DNA of 64,000 nt from an uncultured Bacillota bacterium (GCA_949290645.1 CASESG010000003.1:124001-188000); one strand, 5' to 3'; positions 42,904-51,432 are shown, counted from the first letter of the stretch. A program made the numbers and translations. Notes: generated by a model from the sequence alone, not told the origin.

Positions 42904-43860
42904 TCACTCAAAGTCGCGAATCAGTACCAGAGGCAGAAGATCCTTGAGCTTCTCCACGCGGTTTTCGGCCCCATCCCTTCCCCAGAGCAAAGAGCGCCAG
43001 GAAGAGAAGGGATTGTTCTGCGTCGAGGTGGCGAAGGTGATCCTTCCCTTCTTCGTCCGCTCGTCAATCAGCCATTCCAAGGCGGAGCAGAGTTCCTCCG
43101 ACTTGATCGGCAGACGTTCGATGTCCAAAAGGAAGAGAGCGTCGCAGCTGGCGTAATCGTCGAGATCCAGCCTCACGTTTCGGCTCAGGACATAATTTTT
43201 GTTCGAGAGAAAGGAGAGCGAATCCAGATCGACGAAGCAGCATGAGTAGCCGAACTTGGCGAAGAGATAGCAGGCGAAGGCAAGAAGATCCGTCGGATAG
43301 TCGTTCTTGAGCGTGCTGACGAAGAGAGCGCCCCTGAACTCGCTTCCGTTTCGGAACTTGTCGTAACAATCAAGAATCTTCTCGAAACCATTATTCAGAT
43401 CCTTCTTATCCGGATGCCGTTCGACTTCTCTCTGCAGGGAGACGGCCCTCTTGTAGATCATTCCTTCCGGAATGCTGGAACAGCGGATGTTGGAAAGGCT
43501 TTTCTCAAGCTCTCTTTGATTGGGACAGGGAGAGGGAAGGGTTTTGATCTCGTCAAGCTTCTCGTCATAGCTCAAGGTCAAGACGAAGCCCGCTCTTTTC
43601 TTGGGGCAGGATTGAAGATCGCCTGGGCAAGAGGAACAGACTTTCTTGTCCGACAGATAGGAATACAAGGCTCCCAAGGAATGTTCGAACGTGTCTTCGG
43701 TCATGAGCAGGTGCTGGATGGCGATCTTGGCCTTCAAATCCTCCTCCATCCCCTGGAAGATCGCTTCGCGTAGCTCAGCAAGTCTTGTCGGGTCGATCTC
43801 GATTTCTCCGTCGAATCCAAGCTTTCCAAACGCCCGGTTCTTGTCGAATGAATCTGTCAT
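42904..43860 (-). CDS. dnaI: DnaI-like helicase loader with degenerate P-loop
   Basis: DnaI loads the replicative helicase. The 318-residue protein keeps the DnaI layout: an N-terminal helical region, a zinc site (C75, C78, C85 in KVCSSCPGDLQSCPKK, C112) and a C-terminal AAA+ domain. But the Walker A position reads RGALFVSTLKNDYPTD (about 176-191) with no GxxGxGKT, and the Walker B region is ALFLLDIERL. Position next to dnaB supports the call. It should therefore not bind ATP in the usual way. ATG 43860 overlaps the dnaB stop (ATGA). Confidence 0.8.
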   Translation of the reverse strand: MTDSFDKNRAFGKLGFDGEIEIDPTRLAELREAIFQGMEEDLKAKIAIQHLLMTEDTFEHSLGALYSYLSDKKVCSSCPGDLQSCPKKRAGFVLTLSYDEKLDEIKTLPSPCPNQRELEKSLSNIRCSSIPEGMIYKRAVSLQREVERHPDKKDLNNGFEKILDCYDKFRNGSEFRGALFVSTLKNDYPTDLLAFACYLFAKFGYSCCFVDLDSLSFLSNKNYVLSRNVRLDLDDYASCDALFLLDIERLPIKSEELCSALEWLIDERTKKGRITFATSTQNNPFSSWRSLLWGRDGAENRVEKLKDLLPLVLIRDFE

Positions 43861-45050
43861 ATGCGAAGCTCCTTTTTCAGTCTCGCCATTCTTTCCTCAT
43901 CCTCGGGAGCCGAATCTTCCTTCTTCTCGGTCGCTTTGACCGCCGCACTCTTCTTCTTCGCATTCTTTTTCTGATAATCCTGGTCGTTGAGGAAGACCAT
44001 CGCCTGGTAGCTCGACTGGATGTTCTGGGCCTTGAGGGTGTAGCAGACCTTCTCGATATAGCTCTCGACAAATTTTCCGTCCGTCTTCTGCAACGAGTAG
44101 TCGATGGCCGTGTTGATGAGTCCCTTGGAAAGGCCAAGCTCCCGGGAGAGACGTTCGATCAAATCGAGCATGAAGGGGGCGGGATTGGCGTTGAGGCGAT
44201 AGGAGAGGTATTCGGCCGGGCTGAGTTTTTCCATCAGCTGGGCCAGGCGGTTTCCGGAGCTGTCTTTTTGGACGCCGCTTTGCTCGACCCCGAAGCGATG
44301 GTAGAGGCGGATGTCCTTGCGGAAGCCTTCGGCATAGAACTTCTCGGCCGTGTCGATGTTCTTGTCGACCAGACTCGCCGCCTCCTTCTCGTCCAGACCA
44401 TAGAGGACGGAGAGCTCGGAAATCTCCTTCTCTTCCTCCTTGGTGAACGCCGGATGCTCCGCCGAAAGCAGAGAGAGAACCTTGCCGAAGTCGAACTTCG
44501 AGACCGGATGATAGCTCTTTCCCTCAAGCGACAGATTGCTTTCCTCGTCCGTGTTTTCCTCCTCGAGGTCGTAGACATGCGAAAAGGGAGTCGTGACTTC
44601 CTGATATCCGAGGTTTTTCTCTTTCTCGCACTCGAAAAGAAAACGTGTCTGCTGGTACCGCCTTTCCCCAAGGCTCTGGCGCAGAAGATGGCTCAGGACG
44701 ACATCCGAGAAGAACTTCTTGGGCGTCGCCGGAGGGACGATGCGAAAAAGGTAGAGGACGAGGCTTTTCTCTTCCTTGCGATAAGTCTGAAGCAAGCCGA
44801 TTCCCTCGAGCTTCCTGGTGGCCTGCAAAACCCTGAAGGATTCTGTCCCCAAATCCGAAAGCAGGTTGTCAAAGGGCATGTATCCTTCGTTCGTCTCCCT
44901 TGCGGCCTGAGCAAGAAGGCGGTGATAGAGGGAGTAGGCATCGCTCTTGACGATTGGAAGATAAAGGAGGGAGAGAACCTCCTCGTCGGTCGCCGAGAGG
45001 GTCAAAGGACAATGGACGCTGTAGAAAGAGGCTTTTTCGATTCGTTCCAT
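43857..45050 (-). CDS. dnaB: Primosome protein DnaB (Bacillus type, DnaB/DnaD family)
   Basis: The 397-residue protein matches the Firmicutes helicase co-loader/membrane attachment protein DnaB (not the helicase): a winged-helix N-terminal domain (LPIVKSDAYSLYHRLLAQ), and a C-terminal DnaB/DnaD-type domain (LIERLSRELGLSKGLINTAI, VESYIEKVCYTLKAQNIQS). The tail is lysine- and glutamate-rich. ATG 45050 lies only seven bases after the -10 box. It precedes dnaI as in Bacillus. Confidence 0.85.
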   Translation of the reverse strand: MERIEKASFYSVHCPLTLSATDEEVLSLLYLPIVKSDAYSLYHRLLAQAARETNEGYMPFDNLLSDLGTESFRVLQATRKLEGIGLLQTYRKEEKSLVLYLFRIVPPATPKKFFSDVVLSHLLRQSLGERRYQQTRFLFECEKEKNLGYQEVTTPFSHVYDLEEENTDEESNLSLEGKSYHPVSKFDFGKVLSLLSAEHPAFTKEEEKEISELSVLYGLDEKEAASLVDKNIDTAEKFYAEGFRKDIRLYHRFGVEQSGVQKDSSGNRLAQLMEKLSPAEYLSYRLNANPAPFMLDLIERLSRELGLSKGLINTAIDYSLQKTDGKFVESYIEKVCYTLKAQNIQSSYQAMVFLNDQDYQKKNAKKKSAAVKATEKKEDSAPEDEERMARLKKELRI

Positions 45051-45057
45051 GCCTCCC

Positions 45058-45066
45058 ATTATAGCA
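45058..45066 (-). promoter_or_regulatory. Extended -10 promoter for dnaB-dnaI, predicted near-leaderless
   Basis: On the minus strand TGCTATAAT (TATAAT at 45063-45058) is followed by GGGAGGC and then ATG 45050. A start seven bases after the -10 falls on the base before the ATG, so the GGGAGG, although it looks like a Shine-Dalgarno sequence, would not be in the RNA. Confidence 0.6.
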
Positions 45067-45124
45067 TCGATAGACGCTTTTCTCCCGCAAGGCGAAAAAA
45101 GATTTTCGGAGATGCGTCTATGAA

Positions 45125-45167
45125 TTGAAATTTGCGTTATTTTCGACTATAAAATAAGACGTATAAT
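45125..45167 (+). promoter_or_regulatory. Two candidate promoters for pyk-glk-thrS
   Basis: Promoter A: TTGAAA (45125-45130), 17 bases, TATAAA (45148-45153). Promoter B: TATAAT (45162-45167) without a clear -35. Either gives a leader of about 40-55 bases. Confidence 0.55.
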
Positions 45168-45184
45168 TTTGCGGCATTTGAAAT

Positions 45185-45196
45185 CGGTAGCTACCG
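45185..45196 (+). promoter_or_regulatory. 12-bp palindrome in the pyk leader
   Basis: CGGTAGCTACCG is a perfect 12-bp palindrome between the promoters and the AAGGAG before pyk. It could be an operator or a short RNA hairpin near the ribosome-binding site; nothing shows which. Confidence 0.35.
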
Positions 45197-45213
45197 CGAA
45201 AAGGAGAGAAACC

Positions 45214-46674
45214 ATGAATTACCGGATTGACAAGAAGACAAAGATTGTCTGCACAATTGGCCCTGCCAGCCAAGAGAAGGAAACCCTGCGCGAACTTCTC
45301 CGCAACGGCATGACCTGCATGCGTCTGAACTTCAGCCATGGAGACCACGCCGAACAGCTTGCCAAGATTGTCACGCTTCGGGAAATCGAGAAAGAAGAGA
45401 ACATCATCATCCCCATCTGCCTCGACACGAAAGGCCCTGAGATCCGCACCGGATTGTTCGAGGGCGGAAAAGCCGAGTTCCACGCCGGCGACGAAGTCCG
45501 GATCTACATGGGAACGGAGAAGGTCGGCTCCAACAAGGCCTTCGGCGTCACCTACACGAGCCTCTACAACGACGTCACCGTCGGCTCGGACATCCGTCTT
45601 GACGACGGCAACCTCGAGATGCGCTGCATCGGCAAGGACGAGGAAAAGAAGGAACTCATCATGCAGGTCCTCAACGACCATGTCTGCAAGGACCGTCGCG
45701 GCGTGAACTGCCCCGGTGCCCATCTCACCATGGATTATCTCTCTCCCCAGGACAAAGCCGATTTGATCTTCGGTTGCGAAAACCATGTCGACCTCTGCTC
45801 CGCCTCCTTCATCCGCAACGTCAACGACATCGAGGAAATCCGCCGTCTCTTCCATGAACACGGCGGAGACAACATCATGATCTTCTCCAAGATCGAGAAC
45901 ACGGAAGCCATCGAGAACCTCGATTCGATCATCGAGGCCTCGGACGGTATCATGATCGCTCGTGGCGATCTCGGTATCGAAATCCCGCCCGAGATGGTCC
46001 CGGTCTATCAGAAATACATGATCCAGAAGTGCCGCGAGCTCGGAAAGCCGGTCATCACCGCGACCCAGATGCTCGATTCCATGATCCGCAATCCGTATCC
46101 GACCCGCGCCGAGGTCTCCGATGTCGCCTGGACGATCGAGGAAGGAACGGATGCCGTCATGCTCTCGGGAGAATCCGCAAACGGCGATTACCCTGTTCAG
46201 GCGGTTCAGATGCAAGCCCGCATCGCCCGGACGATGGAACAGCGCTTCGACTACGAATCGGCTTCGCACAAGGCCTTCGACTCTTCCAAGAAGACCACCA
46301 ACGATGCCATCGCCGCCGCTGTCGCCGATACGGCCCAGCTTGTCAACGCCAAGCTGATCGTCTGCTTCTCGGTCTCCGGTGCGACCGCCGTCCGCATCAG
46401 CAAGACCCGTCCGATCTGCCCGACGATCGTCGTCTCCTCCGACCGCGACGCCCTTGCCCACTCGATGCTCTACTATGGCAACTATCCTTACGAGGTCAAC
46501 AAGGTCCCGCAGTTCCTCGAAGAGATGGAAGTCCTCGCCCTCAAGATCGCCAAGGATTATGAGCTCCCGAAGGGAAGCAAGATCATTCTGACCGGCGGAA
46601 CTCCGGTCGGTGCCGGAAAGACGAACTTCCTCAAGGTTCTCGCCCTCAACGACCAGGGCGTCGTCGAAGACTGA
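45214..46674 (+). CDS. pyk: Pyruvate kinase
   Basis: Pyruvate kinase makes ATP and pyruvate from phosphoenolpyruvate. The 486 residues contain TKIVCTIGPASQ, CMRLNFSHGDH, CLDTKGPEIRTG, the signature FSKIENTEAIENLDSIIEA followed by IMIARGDLGIEI, and VITATQMLDSM. There is no extra C-terminal phosphohistidine domain. ATG 45214 follows AAGGAG at 7 bases; an in-frame ATG at 45169 overlaps the promoter region. glk follows after 21 bases, so glycolytic entry and exit enzymes are co-transcribed. Confidence 0.95.
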   Translation: MNYRIDKKTKIVCTIGPASQEKETLRELLRNGMTCMRLNFSHGDHAEQLAKIVTLREIEKEENIIIPICLDTKGPEIRTGLFEGGKAEFHAGDEVRIYMGTEKVGSNKAFGVTYTSLYNDVTVGSDIRLDDGNLEMRCIGKDEEKKELIMQVLNDHVCKDRRGVNCPGAHLTMDYLSPQDKADLIFGCENHVDLCSASFIRNVNDIEEIRRLFHEHGGDNIMIFSKIENTEAIENLDSIIEASDGIMIARGDLGIEIPPEMVPVYQKYMIQKCRELGKPVITATQMLDSMIRNPYPTRAEVSDVAWTIEEGTDAVMLSGESANGDYPVQAVQMQARIARTMEQRFDYESASHKAFDSSKKTTNDAIAAAVADTAQLVNAKLIVCFSVSGATAVRISKTRPICPTIVVSSDRDALAHSMLYYGNYPYEVNKVPQFLEEMEVLALKIAKDYELPKGSKIILTGGTPVGAGKTNFLKVLALNDQGVVED

Positions 46675-46695
46675 TTCCGAAAAAGGATTCAATCT

Positions 46696-47574
46696 ATGTC
46701 CAAGCATGTGATATCCATCGATTGTGGCGGAACGAACCTTCGTGTCGCCATGATGGATGAAGAACTCAACATCCTCGCCGTCGACCGCGTCCCCTCAGTC
46801 CATAACGATGGGGAAAAGCTCGCCGACCGGATGGCCGAACTCATCGACAAGATCCAGAAGGAGACAAACGTCCCCATCGATGCGATCGGAATGTCCATCT
46901 GCGGCATCGTCAGCCACAACATCGTCGGTCGCTGCGGAAACCTCGGCCTCGAGAACGGCTATGACTTCAAGGGCTATTTCGCCAAGAGATATCCCGGAAT
47001 CCCGGTTCGCATCGCCAACGACGGCAACTGCTCCGCCTATGTCGAGAGCCGTTTTGGCTCCAATCGCGGCCTTTCCGACTCGGCCTTTGTCACGATCTCC
47101 TCGGGAATTGGACTTGGCATCGTCCATTCGGGCGAGATGATCGACACGCCGATGGAAGGCGGAAGGCTCATGCTCGAGTACAAAGGACGGGTCTATGAAT
47201 CCGAATACCTGCTCTCCGGAAACGGCATCGTCCGCCTCTGCGAGATGGAAGGAATGCCCGTCAGCAAGGCCAAGGACTTCTTCGATGCGATCAAGGCCCG
47301 CAACGTCCAGGCGCTCCACATCTACGACATCTGGCTTCGTCTTCTGGGAACGTGGTTTGCCAACCTCCAACTCCTCTTCAACCTCGAGGCCTATGCGGTC
47401 TCCGGCGGAACCTGGCGTGCCCATGATGTCTATCTCGAGGACTTGACGAAGGTCGCCAATTCCGCGATCGCATGCTGGCATCTCCATCCCATCGTCCTCC
47501 ACTCGGCGAAGTTCGAGGAAGACGTTGGTCTCGCCGGCGCCGCTTCCCTCGCCTTGCACGAGCTGGAAAAGTAA
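46696..47574 (+). CDS. ROK-family sugar kinase, probably glucokinase
   Basis: The 292-residue protein has the ROK/actin-like ATP motif ISIDCGGTNLRVAMMD, the catalytic aspartate in VRIANDGNCSAYVES and SSGIGLGIVHSGE. The zinc motif common in ROK kinases (CxCGxxGC) is absent: the corresponding region reads EGGRLMLEYKGRVYESEY. Glucokinase is the likely activity given co-transcription with pyk, but other hexoses are possible. It lies between pyk and thrS. Confidence 0.82.
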   Translation: MSKHVISIDCGGTNLRVAMMDEELNILAVDRVPSVHNDGEKLADRMAELIDKIQKETNVPIDAIGMSICGIVSHNIVGRCGNLGLENGYDFKGYFAKRYPGIPVRIANDGNCSAYVESRFGSNRGLSDSAFVTISSGIGLGIVHSGEMIDTPMEGGRLMLEYKGRVYESEYLLSGNGIVRLCEMEGMPVSKAKDFFDAIKARNVQALHIYDIWLRLLGTWFANLQLLFNLEAYAVSGGTWRAHDVYLEDLTKVANSAIACWHLHPIVLHSAKFEEDVGLAGAASLALHELEK

Positions 47575-47612
47575 GCTCATTTTCGTCACAAAACAGAAAG
47601 AAGGCTATAACC

Positions 47613-49547
47613 ATGTTCATTGTTTTGCCTGATCGTTCGAAGAAAGAATTGCCGGATGGTTCGACCGCCCTGGACGCGGCAAAGGCCATCTCCCTCTCCC
47701 TGGGCAAGGAAGCCATCTGCGCAAAAGTCAACGGAGAGCTCTTCGACCTCTCCGAAAAGCTTCCGGACAGCTGCACCTACGAAGTCATCACCAAGAAGTC
47801 TCCGGAGGCCCTTTCCGTCCTTCGCCATTCGGCCGCCCATCTTCTGGCCCAGGCCGTGAAGCATCTCTTCCCCGAAGCGCAGTTCGCCTATGGCCCTGCG
47901 ACGGAAGAAGGATTCTTCTATGACATCCGCTTCGATCGTCCTCTGAGCGAAAGCGAAGACCTTCCGAAGATCGAAAAGGAGATGAAGAAGATCATCCAGG
48001 AAAACATCCCCATCGTCCGAGAGGATCTCTCCGTCGACGAAGCCAAGAAAGTCTTCGCCTGCCAGAAGTACAAGCTGATCCATATCGATGAGCTTGCCAA
48101 GGAAGGAAAGAACCTCTCCGCCTATCGGCAGGGCGATTTCGTCGACCTCTGCCTTGGCCCCCATGTGAAATCCACCGGCCAGATCAAAGCCGTCAAGCTG
48201 ATGTCCACCTCTGCCTGCTATTTCCAGGGCAACAAGGACAACGATACCCTGACCCGCATCTACGGAACGGCTTTCTTCTCCGAAGCCGATCTGGAGAACT
48301 ATCTCCATCTCTTGGAAGAGAGGAAGGAAAGCGACCACAAGAAAATCGGCCGCGACATGGGCTTGTTCATGATTTCGGACTATGGCCCGGGATTCCCCTT
48401 TTGGCTTCCCAACGGAATGATCCTCCGCCATCAACTCGAGGAGTTCTGGTGGAAATTGATGATGGACAACGACTACAAGGTCGTTCGCACTCCGCAGATT
48501 CTCTCGAGAGAATTGTGGGAGACTTCCGGCCATTGGCGCGAGTACAAGCAGAACATGTACATCACCAAGATCGACGGCCGTCCCTTCGCCATCAAGCCGA
48601 TGAACTGCCCGGGGGCGATGCTCGTCTATCAAAACGACCTGCACTCCTACCGTGAGCTTCCGCTTCGTTATGCCGAGCTCGGCCTCGTCCATCGCCATGA
48701 GGCCAGCGGTGCCCTCAACGGTCTCTTCCGCGTCCGCTGCTTCACCCAGGACGATGCCCACATCATCCTCTCCTTCGATCAGATCGGCGACGAGATCCGC
48801 CGCCTTCTGAAGATCTTCGACTACGTCTACAAGCTCTTCGAGCTGGACTATCACATCGAGCTCTCCACCCGTCCTCTGGACAAGTACGTCGGAAAGATCT
48901 CGACCTGGAACAAGGCGGAGGAGGAACTCCGCCTCTGCCTCGAGGAAAACAACATTCCCTATCAGATCAATCCGGGCGATGGCGCCTTTTACGGCCCGAA
49001 GCTCGACTTCAAGTTCCGTGATTCCCTCAACCGCATCTGGCAGTGCGGAACGATCCAGCTCGATATGCAGCTTCCGCACCGCTTCCACCTCACCTACGTC
49101 GACAAGGACGGAGAGAAGAAGGAACCGGTCATGCTTCACCGCGCCATCTTCGGTTCCATCGAGCGCTTCGTCGGCATCCTGACGGAGAACTTCAAGGGTT
49201 CCTTCCCGACCTGGCTCGCTCCTGAGCAGGTGAGAATCCTTCCTGTCGCCCCCGAGGACGAGAAGCAGAACAGTTACTGCCAGGAGATCCTGAAGCAGCT
49301 TCAGAAGAAAGGCGTCCGCTGCAAGGTCGACAACCGCAACGAGAAGCTCTCCTACCGCATCCACGATTCGCAGACGATGAAGGTCAGCTACACCTTGGTC
49401 ATCGGTGCTAAGGAAGCGGAAAGCGACAACGTCACCTACCGCATCCATGGTGCGAAGGATACGAGGACGATTCCCTTCGTGGATTTCCTCCATCTCCTTC
49501 TGAAGGACATCAAGGACAAGAAAGCCCGTCGCTCCTATCCGGACTGA
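47613..49547 (+). CDS. thrS: Threonyl-tRNA synthetase
   Basis: This full-length 644-residue class II synthetase contains the N-terminal TGS domain (residues 1-60), the editing domain with zinc-type residues (RHSAAHLLAQAVKHLFP and the later CYFQGNKDN), the catalytic core (KPMNCPGAMLVYQN, RCFTQDDAHI) and the anticodon domain (APEQVRILPV). AAAGAAGG lies 8 bases before ATG 47613. The open frame upstream to 47472 is the end of glk. A terminator follows at 49570. Confidence 0.96.
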   Translation: MFIVLPDRSKKELPDGSTALDAAKAISLSLGKEAICAKVNGELFDLSEKLPDSCTYEVITKKSPEALSVLRHSAAHLLAQAVKHLFPEAQFAYGPATEEGFFYDIRFDRPLSESEDLPKIEKEMKKIIQENIPIVREDLSVDEAKKVFACQKYKLIHIDELAKEGKNLSAYRQGDFVDLCLGPHVKSTGQIKAVKLMSTSACYFQGNKDNDTLTRIYGTAFFSEADLENYLHLLEERKESDHKKIGRDMGLFMISDYGPGFPFWLPNGMILRHQLEEFWWKLMMDNDYKVVRTPQILSRELWETSGHWREYKQNMYITKIDGRPFAIKPMNCPGAMLVYQNDLHSYRELPLRYAELGLVHRHEASGALNGLFRVRCFTQDDAHIILSFDQIGDEIRRLLKIFDYVYKLFELDYHIELSTRPLDKYVGKISTWNKAEEELRLCLEENNIPYQINPGDGAFYGPKLDFKFRDSLNRIWQCGTIQLDMQLPHRFHLTYVDKDGEKKEPVMLHRAIFGSIERFVGILTENFKGSFPTWLAPEQVRILPVAPEDEKQNSYCQEILKQLQKKGVRCKVDNRNEKLSYRIHDSQTMKVSYTLVIGAKEAESDNVTYRIHGAKDTRTIPFVDFLHLLLKDIKDKKARRSYPD

Positions 49548-49569
49548 TCGATTGCCTTTCTGCCATTCC

Positions 49570-49598
49570 TGCCTTCCCCTTCCGGGAAGGCATTTTTT
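49570..49598 (+). terminator. Terminator after thrS
   Basis: Nine-bp stem TGCCTTCCC / GGGAAGGCA with a 5-base loop, followed by a run of six T. Confidence 0.88.
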
Positions 49599-49657
49599 AT
49601 ATTCCCGAAAATACATCTGCCGCACTCGTCATCGTTCCTGCCCATTTTCTTCCCAGA

Positions 49658-49683
49658 ACAAAAAGAGGCCAGTTTCCTGGCCT
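49658..49683 (-). terminator. Terminator of the mraZ-rsmH-ftsL cluster
   Basis: On the minus strand stem AGGCCAG / CTGGCCT with a GAAA tetraloop, followed by CTTTTTGTT. It lies about 35 bases after the stop of the ftsL-like gene. Confidence 0.85.
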
Positions 49684-49715
49684 GAAAGGAGGTTATCGAA
49701 GCAGCAAAGCTGCCA

Positions 49716-49943
49716 CTAGTCTTTCGTCGATCCCTGCTGGAGGGTCTGGGGCGGTTGGCCTCGGTTCTCGGCCTGCAGGGTGTAACTTGTCTTCGGAGTG
49801 AAATCCAGGTCGATCGACTTGGTCAACAGAAGGGAAAGGACAAGCGAGGAGAAGACAACGGCAAAGAGCGAGATGCCCAAGCATGTCCTCTTCAAGCGGT
49901 GGCTCGCCTTGCGGCTGTTGGTTCTGGTGAGCCTGTCCTTCAT
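49716..49943 (-). CDS. Short single-pass membrane protein, FtsL-like by position
   Basis: The 75-residue protein has a basic cytoplasmic head (KDRLTRTNSRKASHRLKR), one membrane helix (about 20-42) and a short outer tail rich in Gln/Pro/Thr. Its topology and place directly behind rsmH match FtsL, which joins DivIB and DivIC at the septum, but it is shorter than usual and lacks an obvious heptad coiled coil. The call rests mainly on context. Confidence 0.5.
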   Translation of the reverse strand: MKDRLTRTNSRKASHRLKRTCLGISLFAVVFSSLVLSLLLTKSIDLDFTPKTSYTLQAENRGQPPQTLQQGSTKD

Positions 49944-49946
49944 TTT

Positions 49947-50885
49947 CTATCTCCTTTCGATCGCACGCAGGATGGCGCTCTTCGACCGCGGATTCTTTTC
50001 GCTCTCCTGCTCGCCAGGAAGGATTGGTTTCCGGGTCAACAACTGATAATCCAACTCTACTTCGTCTGTGGATGGGGGAAGATACTTGTCTTGGGCCTTC
50101 CTCTGTGTCTTTTCGCGGAAGAGATCCTTCACGATCTTGTCTTCCGAGTAGTTGAAGGCGATGACGACCAACCTTCCGCCCGGATTGAGGAATGCGAGGG
50201 CTTTCCGCAGGGTCTCTTCCAGTTCCTTCCGCTCGTCGTTGACGGCATAGCGGAGGGCCAGGAAATACTGCTTGGCCGGATGTCCCTTGCGGTTCTTCTC
50301 CCAGCTGGGGAGAACGTCTTTGAGGAAATCGACGAACTGCAATGTCGTCTCGAATTGACGGGTCGAACGCTGTCGCACGATTTCCCTTGCGACAAGTCGG
50401 GAAGAGGGGCATTGACCATAGCTCTGGAAGATGCGCTGGAGTTCCTCTTGGGTCGAATCCATCAGGATGTCCTTCGCCGTCTTTCCCTTGCTTTGGTCCA
50501 TCCGCATATCGAGCGGTCCGTCGTTGCGATAGGAGAAACCTCTTTTCGGATCGTCGAACTGCGGGGAGGAGACGCCGATGTCCATCAGGATGAAGTCGGC
50601 CTTGTCGATGCCAAGTCGCTTGATGGCATCGAAGCACTGGGAGTCTTGGACTTGAAGGAAGTGCTTCTTGATTCCGGCGAAGCTCTCCAGTCTCTTCTTC
50701 GACTCCTGGATAGCCTCTTGGTCGCGGTCGACTCCGACGAAGACACTTCCCTTATCCAGCTGCGCCAGGATCTTGGAAGCATGTCCCGCTCGTCCCAGGG
50801 TCAAGTCGAGATACACGACTTGCCCGTGGGGAACGAAGGAACAAACTTCATCGAGAAGAATGGGCGTGTGCGTCCATGGACTCAT
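49947..50885 (-). CDS. rsmH: 16S rRNA (cytosine-1402-N4)-methyltransferase
   Basis: The 312-residue protein (formerly MraW) has HTPILLDEVCSFVPHGQVVY, a SAM site LDLTLGRAGHASKILAQL, FILMDIGVSSPQFDDPKRGFS and the late GGRLVVIAFNYSEDKIVKDLF motif. ATG 50885 overlaps the mraZ stop (ATGA). The mraZ-rsmH pair is the conserved head of the dcw cluster. Confidence 0.95.
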   Translation of the reverse strand: MSPWTHTPILLDEVCSFVPHGQVVYLDLTLGRAGHASKILAQLDKGSVFVGVDRDQEAIQESKKRLESFAGIKKHFLQVQDSQCFDAIKRLGIDKADFILMDIGVSSPQFDDPKRGFSYRNDGPLDMRMDQSKGKTAKDILMDSTQEELQRIFQSYGQCPSSRLVAREIVRQRSTRQFETTLQFVDFLKDVLPSWEKNRKGHPAKQYFLALRYAVNDERKELEETLRKALAFLNPGGRLVVIAFNYSEDKIVKDLFREKTQRKAQDKYLPPSTDEVELDYQLLTRKPILPGEQESEKNPRSKSAILRAIERR

Positions 50886-51316
50886 GACTTCGCCCCATAG
50901 ACTTCTTGTGCGTAGCTGGCAAAGTTCTGCCATTCGTCGTCCGCGACTTTACCATAGACCTCACTGTCCCAGATCTCGAGATGATCGTTGAGTCCGACGA
51001 GAATGACCTTGCGTCCGATCTTCAGACGGTCGAGCAGAGGACGGGGGACGAGGATGCGGGAGTGGGAATCGATGGTCAGCTGGAAGGTGTTGCTGAGGAA
51101 GGCGCGCTTGACTCTTCTCTGGGCCGGGTCGAAGTCATTGAGCAGGGAGTATTGCTTCGCCTTTTCCTCATAGACGCTTTCCGGATAGACTTCCAGGCAG
51201 GAATCCAAGCCGAGGGTGACATAGAGCACGTCGCCCGGAAAATCCTTCCGATAGAGCGATGGCAAGGCCAGACGATTCTTCTCGTCGATGGTCTGCTCCT
51301 TCTGACCTATGAACAT
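50882..51316 (-). CDS. mraZ: MraZ, transcription regulator of the dcw cluster
   Basis: The 144-residue protein has two SpoVT/AbrB-like domains with the family sequence TIDEKNRLALPSLYRKDF in the first and TIDSHSRILVPRPLLDRLKI in the second. MraZ forms rings and binds repeats in front of its own gene. GGAG is 4-5 bases before ATG 51316; the open frame upstream to 51538 covers the promoter and is excluded. Confidence 0.94.
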   Translation of the reverse strand: MFIGQKEQTIDEKNRLALPSLYRKDFPGDVLYVTLGLDSCLEVYPESVYEEKAKQYSLLNDFDPAQRRVKRAFLSNTFQLTIDSHSRILVPRPLLDRLKIGRKVILVGLNDHLEIWDSEVYGKVADDEWQNFASYAQEVYGAKS

Positions 51317-51320
51317 TTTT

Positions 51321-51336
51321 CTCCACTTCCACCCAC
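51321..51336 (-). promoter_or_regulatory. Possible MraZ-binding repeats in the mraZ leader
   Basis: On the minus strand GTGGGTGGAAGTGGAG contains TGGGT and TGGAG exactly 10 bp apart, similar in spacing to known MraZ boxes (TGGGN repeats, one turn apart). It sits between the -10 and the ATG, so binding would block transcription. Inference from pattern. Confidence 0.4.
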
Positions 51337-51337
51337 A

Positions 51338-51366
51338 ATTATACACATCGTCCCAACGGATGACAA
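51338..51366 (-). promoter_or_regulatory. Promoter for mraZ-rsmH-ftsL
   Basis: On the minus strand TTGTCA (51366-51361), 17 bases, TATAAT (51343-51338): five and six matches of six, the best promoter in the window. It begins right behind the T-run of the upstream terminator. Confidence 0.75.
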
Positions 51367-51370
51367 TAGG

Positions 51371-51402
51371 AAAAAGAAAAAACTCCACCATAGGGGTGGA
51401 GT
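51371..51402 (-). terminator. Terminator of the leftward thyX cluster, before mraZ
   Basis: On the minus strand stem ACTCCACC / GGTGGAGT with a 5-base loop is followed by a long T-rich tract (complement of 51371-51381). It separates the gene ending at 51433 from mraZ. Confidence 0.85.
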
Positions 51403-51432
51403 CGAGTCTTCGAAGACAGCGGAAGAGGGAAT

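Noticed and set aside
45118-46707. 529-codon open frame opposite pyk
   Set aside because: Shadow of pyk; runs across the pyk promoter region.
47586-49625. 679-codon open frame on the minus strand opposite thrS
   Set aside because: Antisense shadow of a G+C-rich gene with strong codon bias; thrS is unmistakable and no promoter or ribosome-binding site fits.
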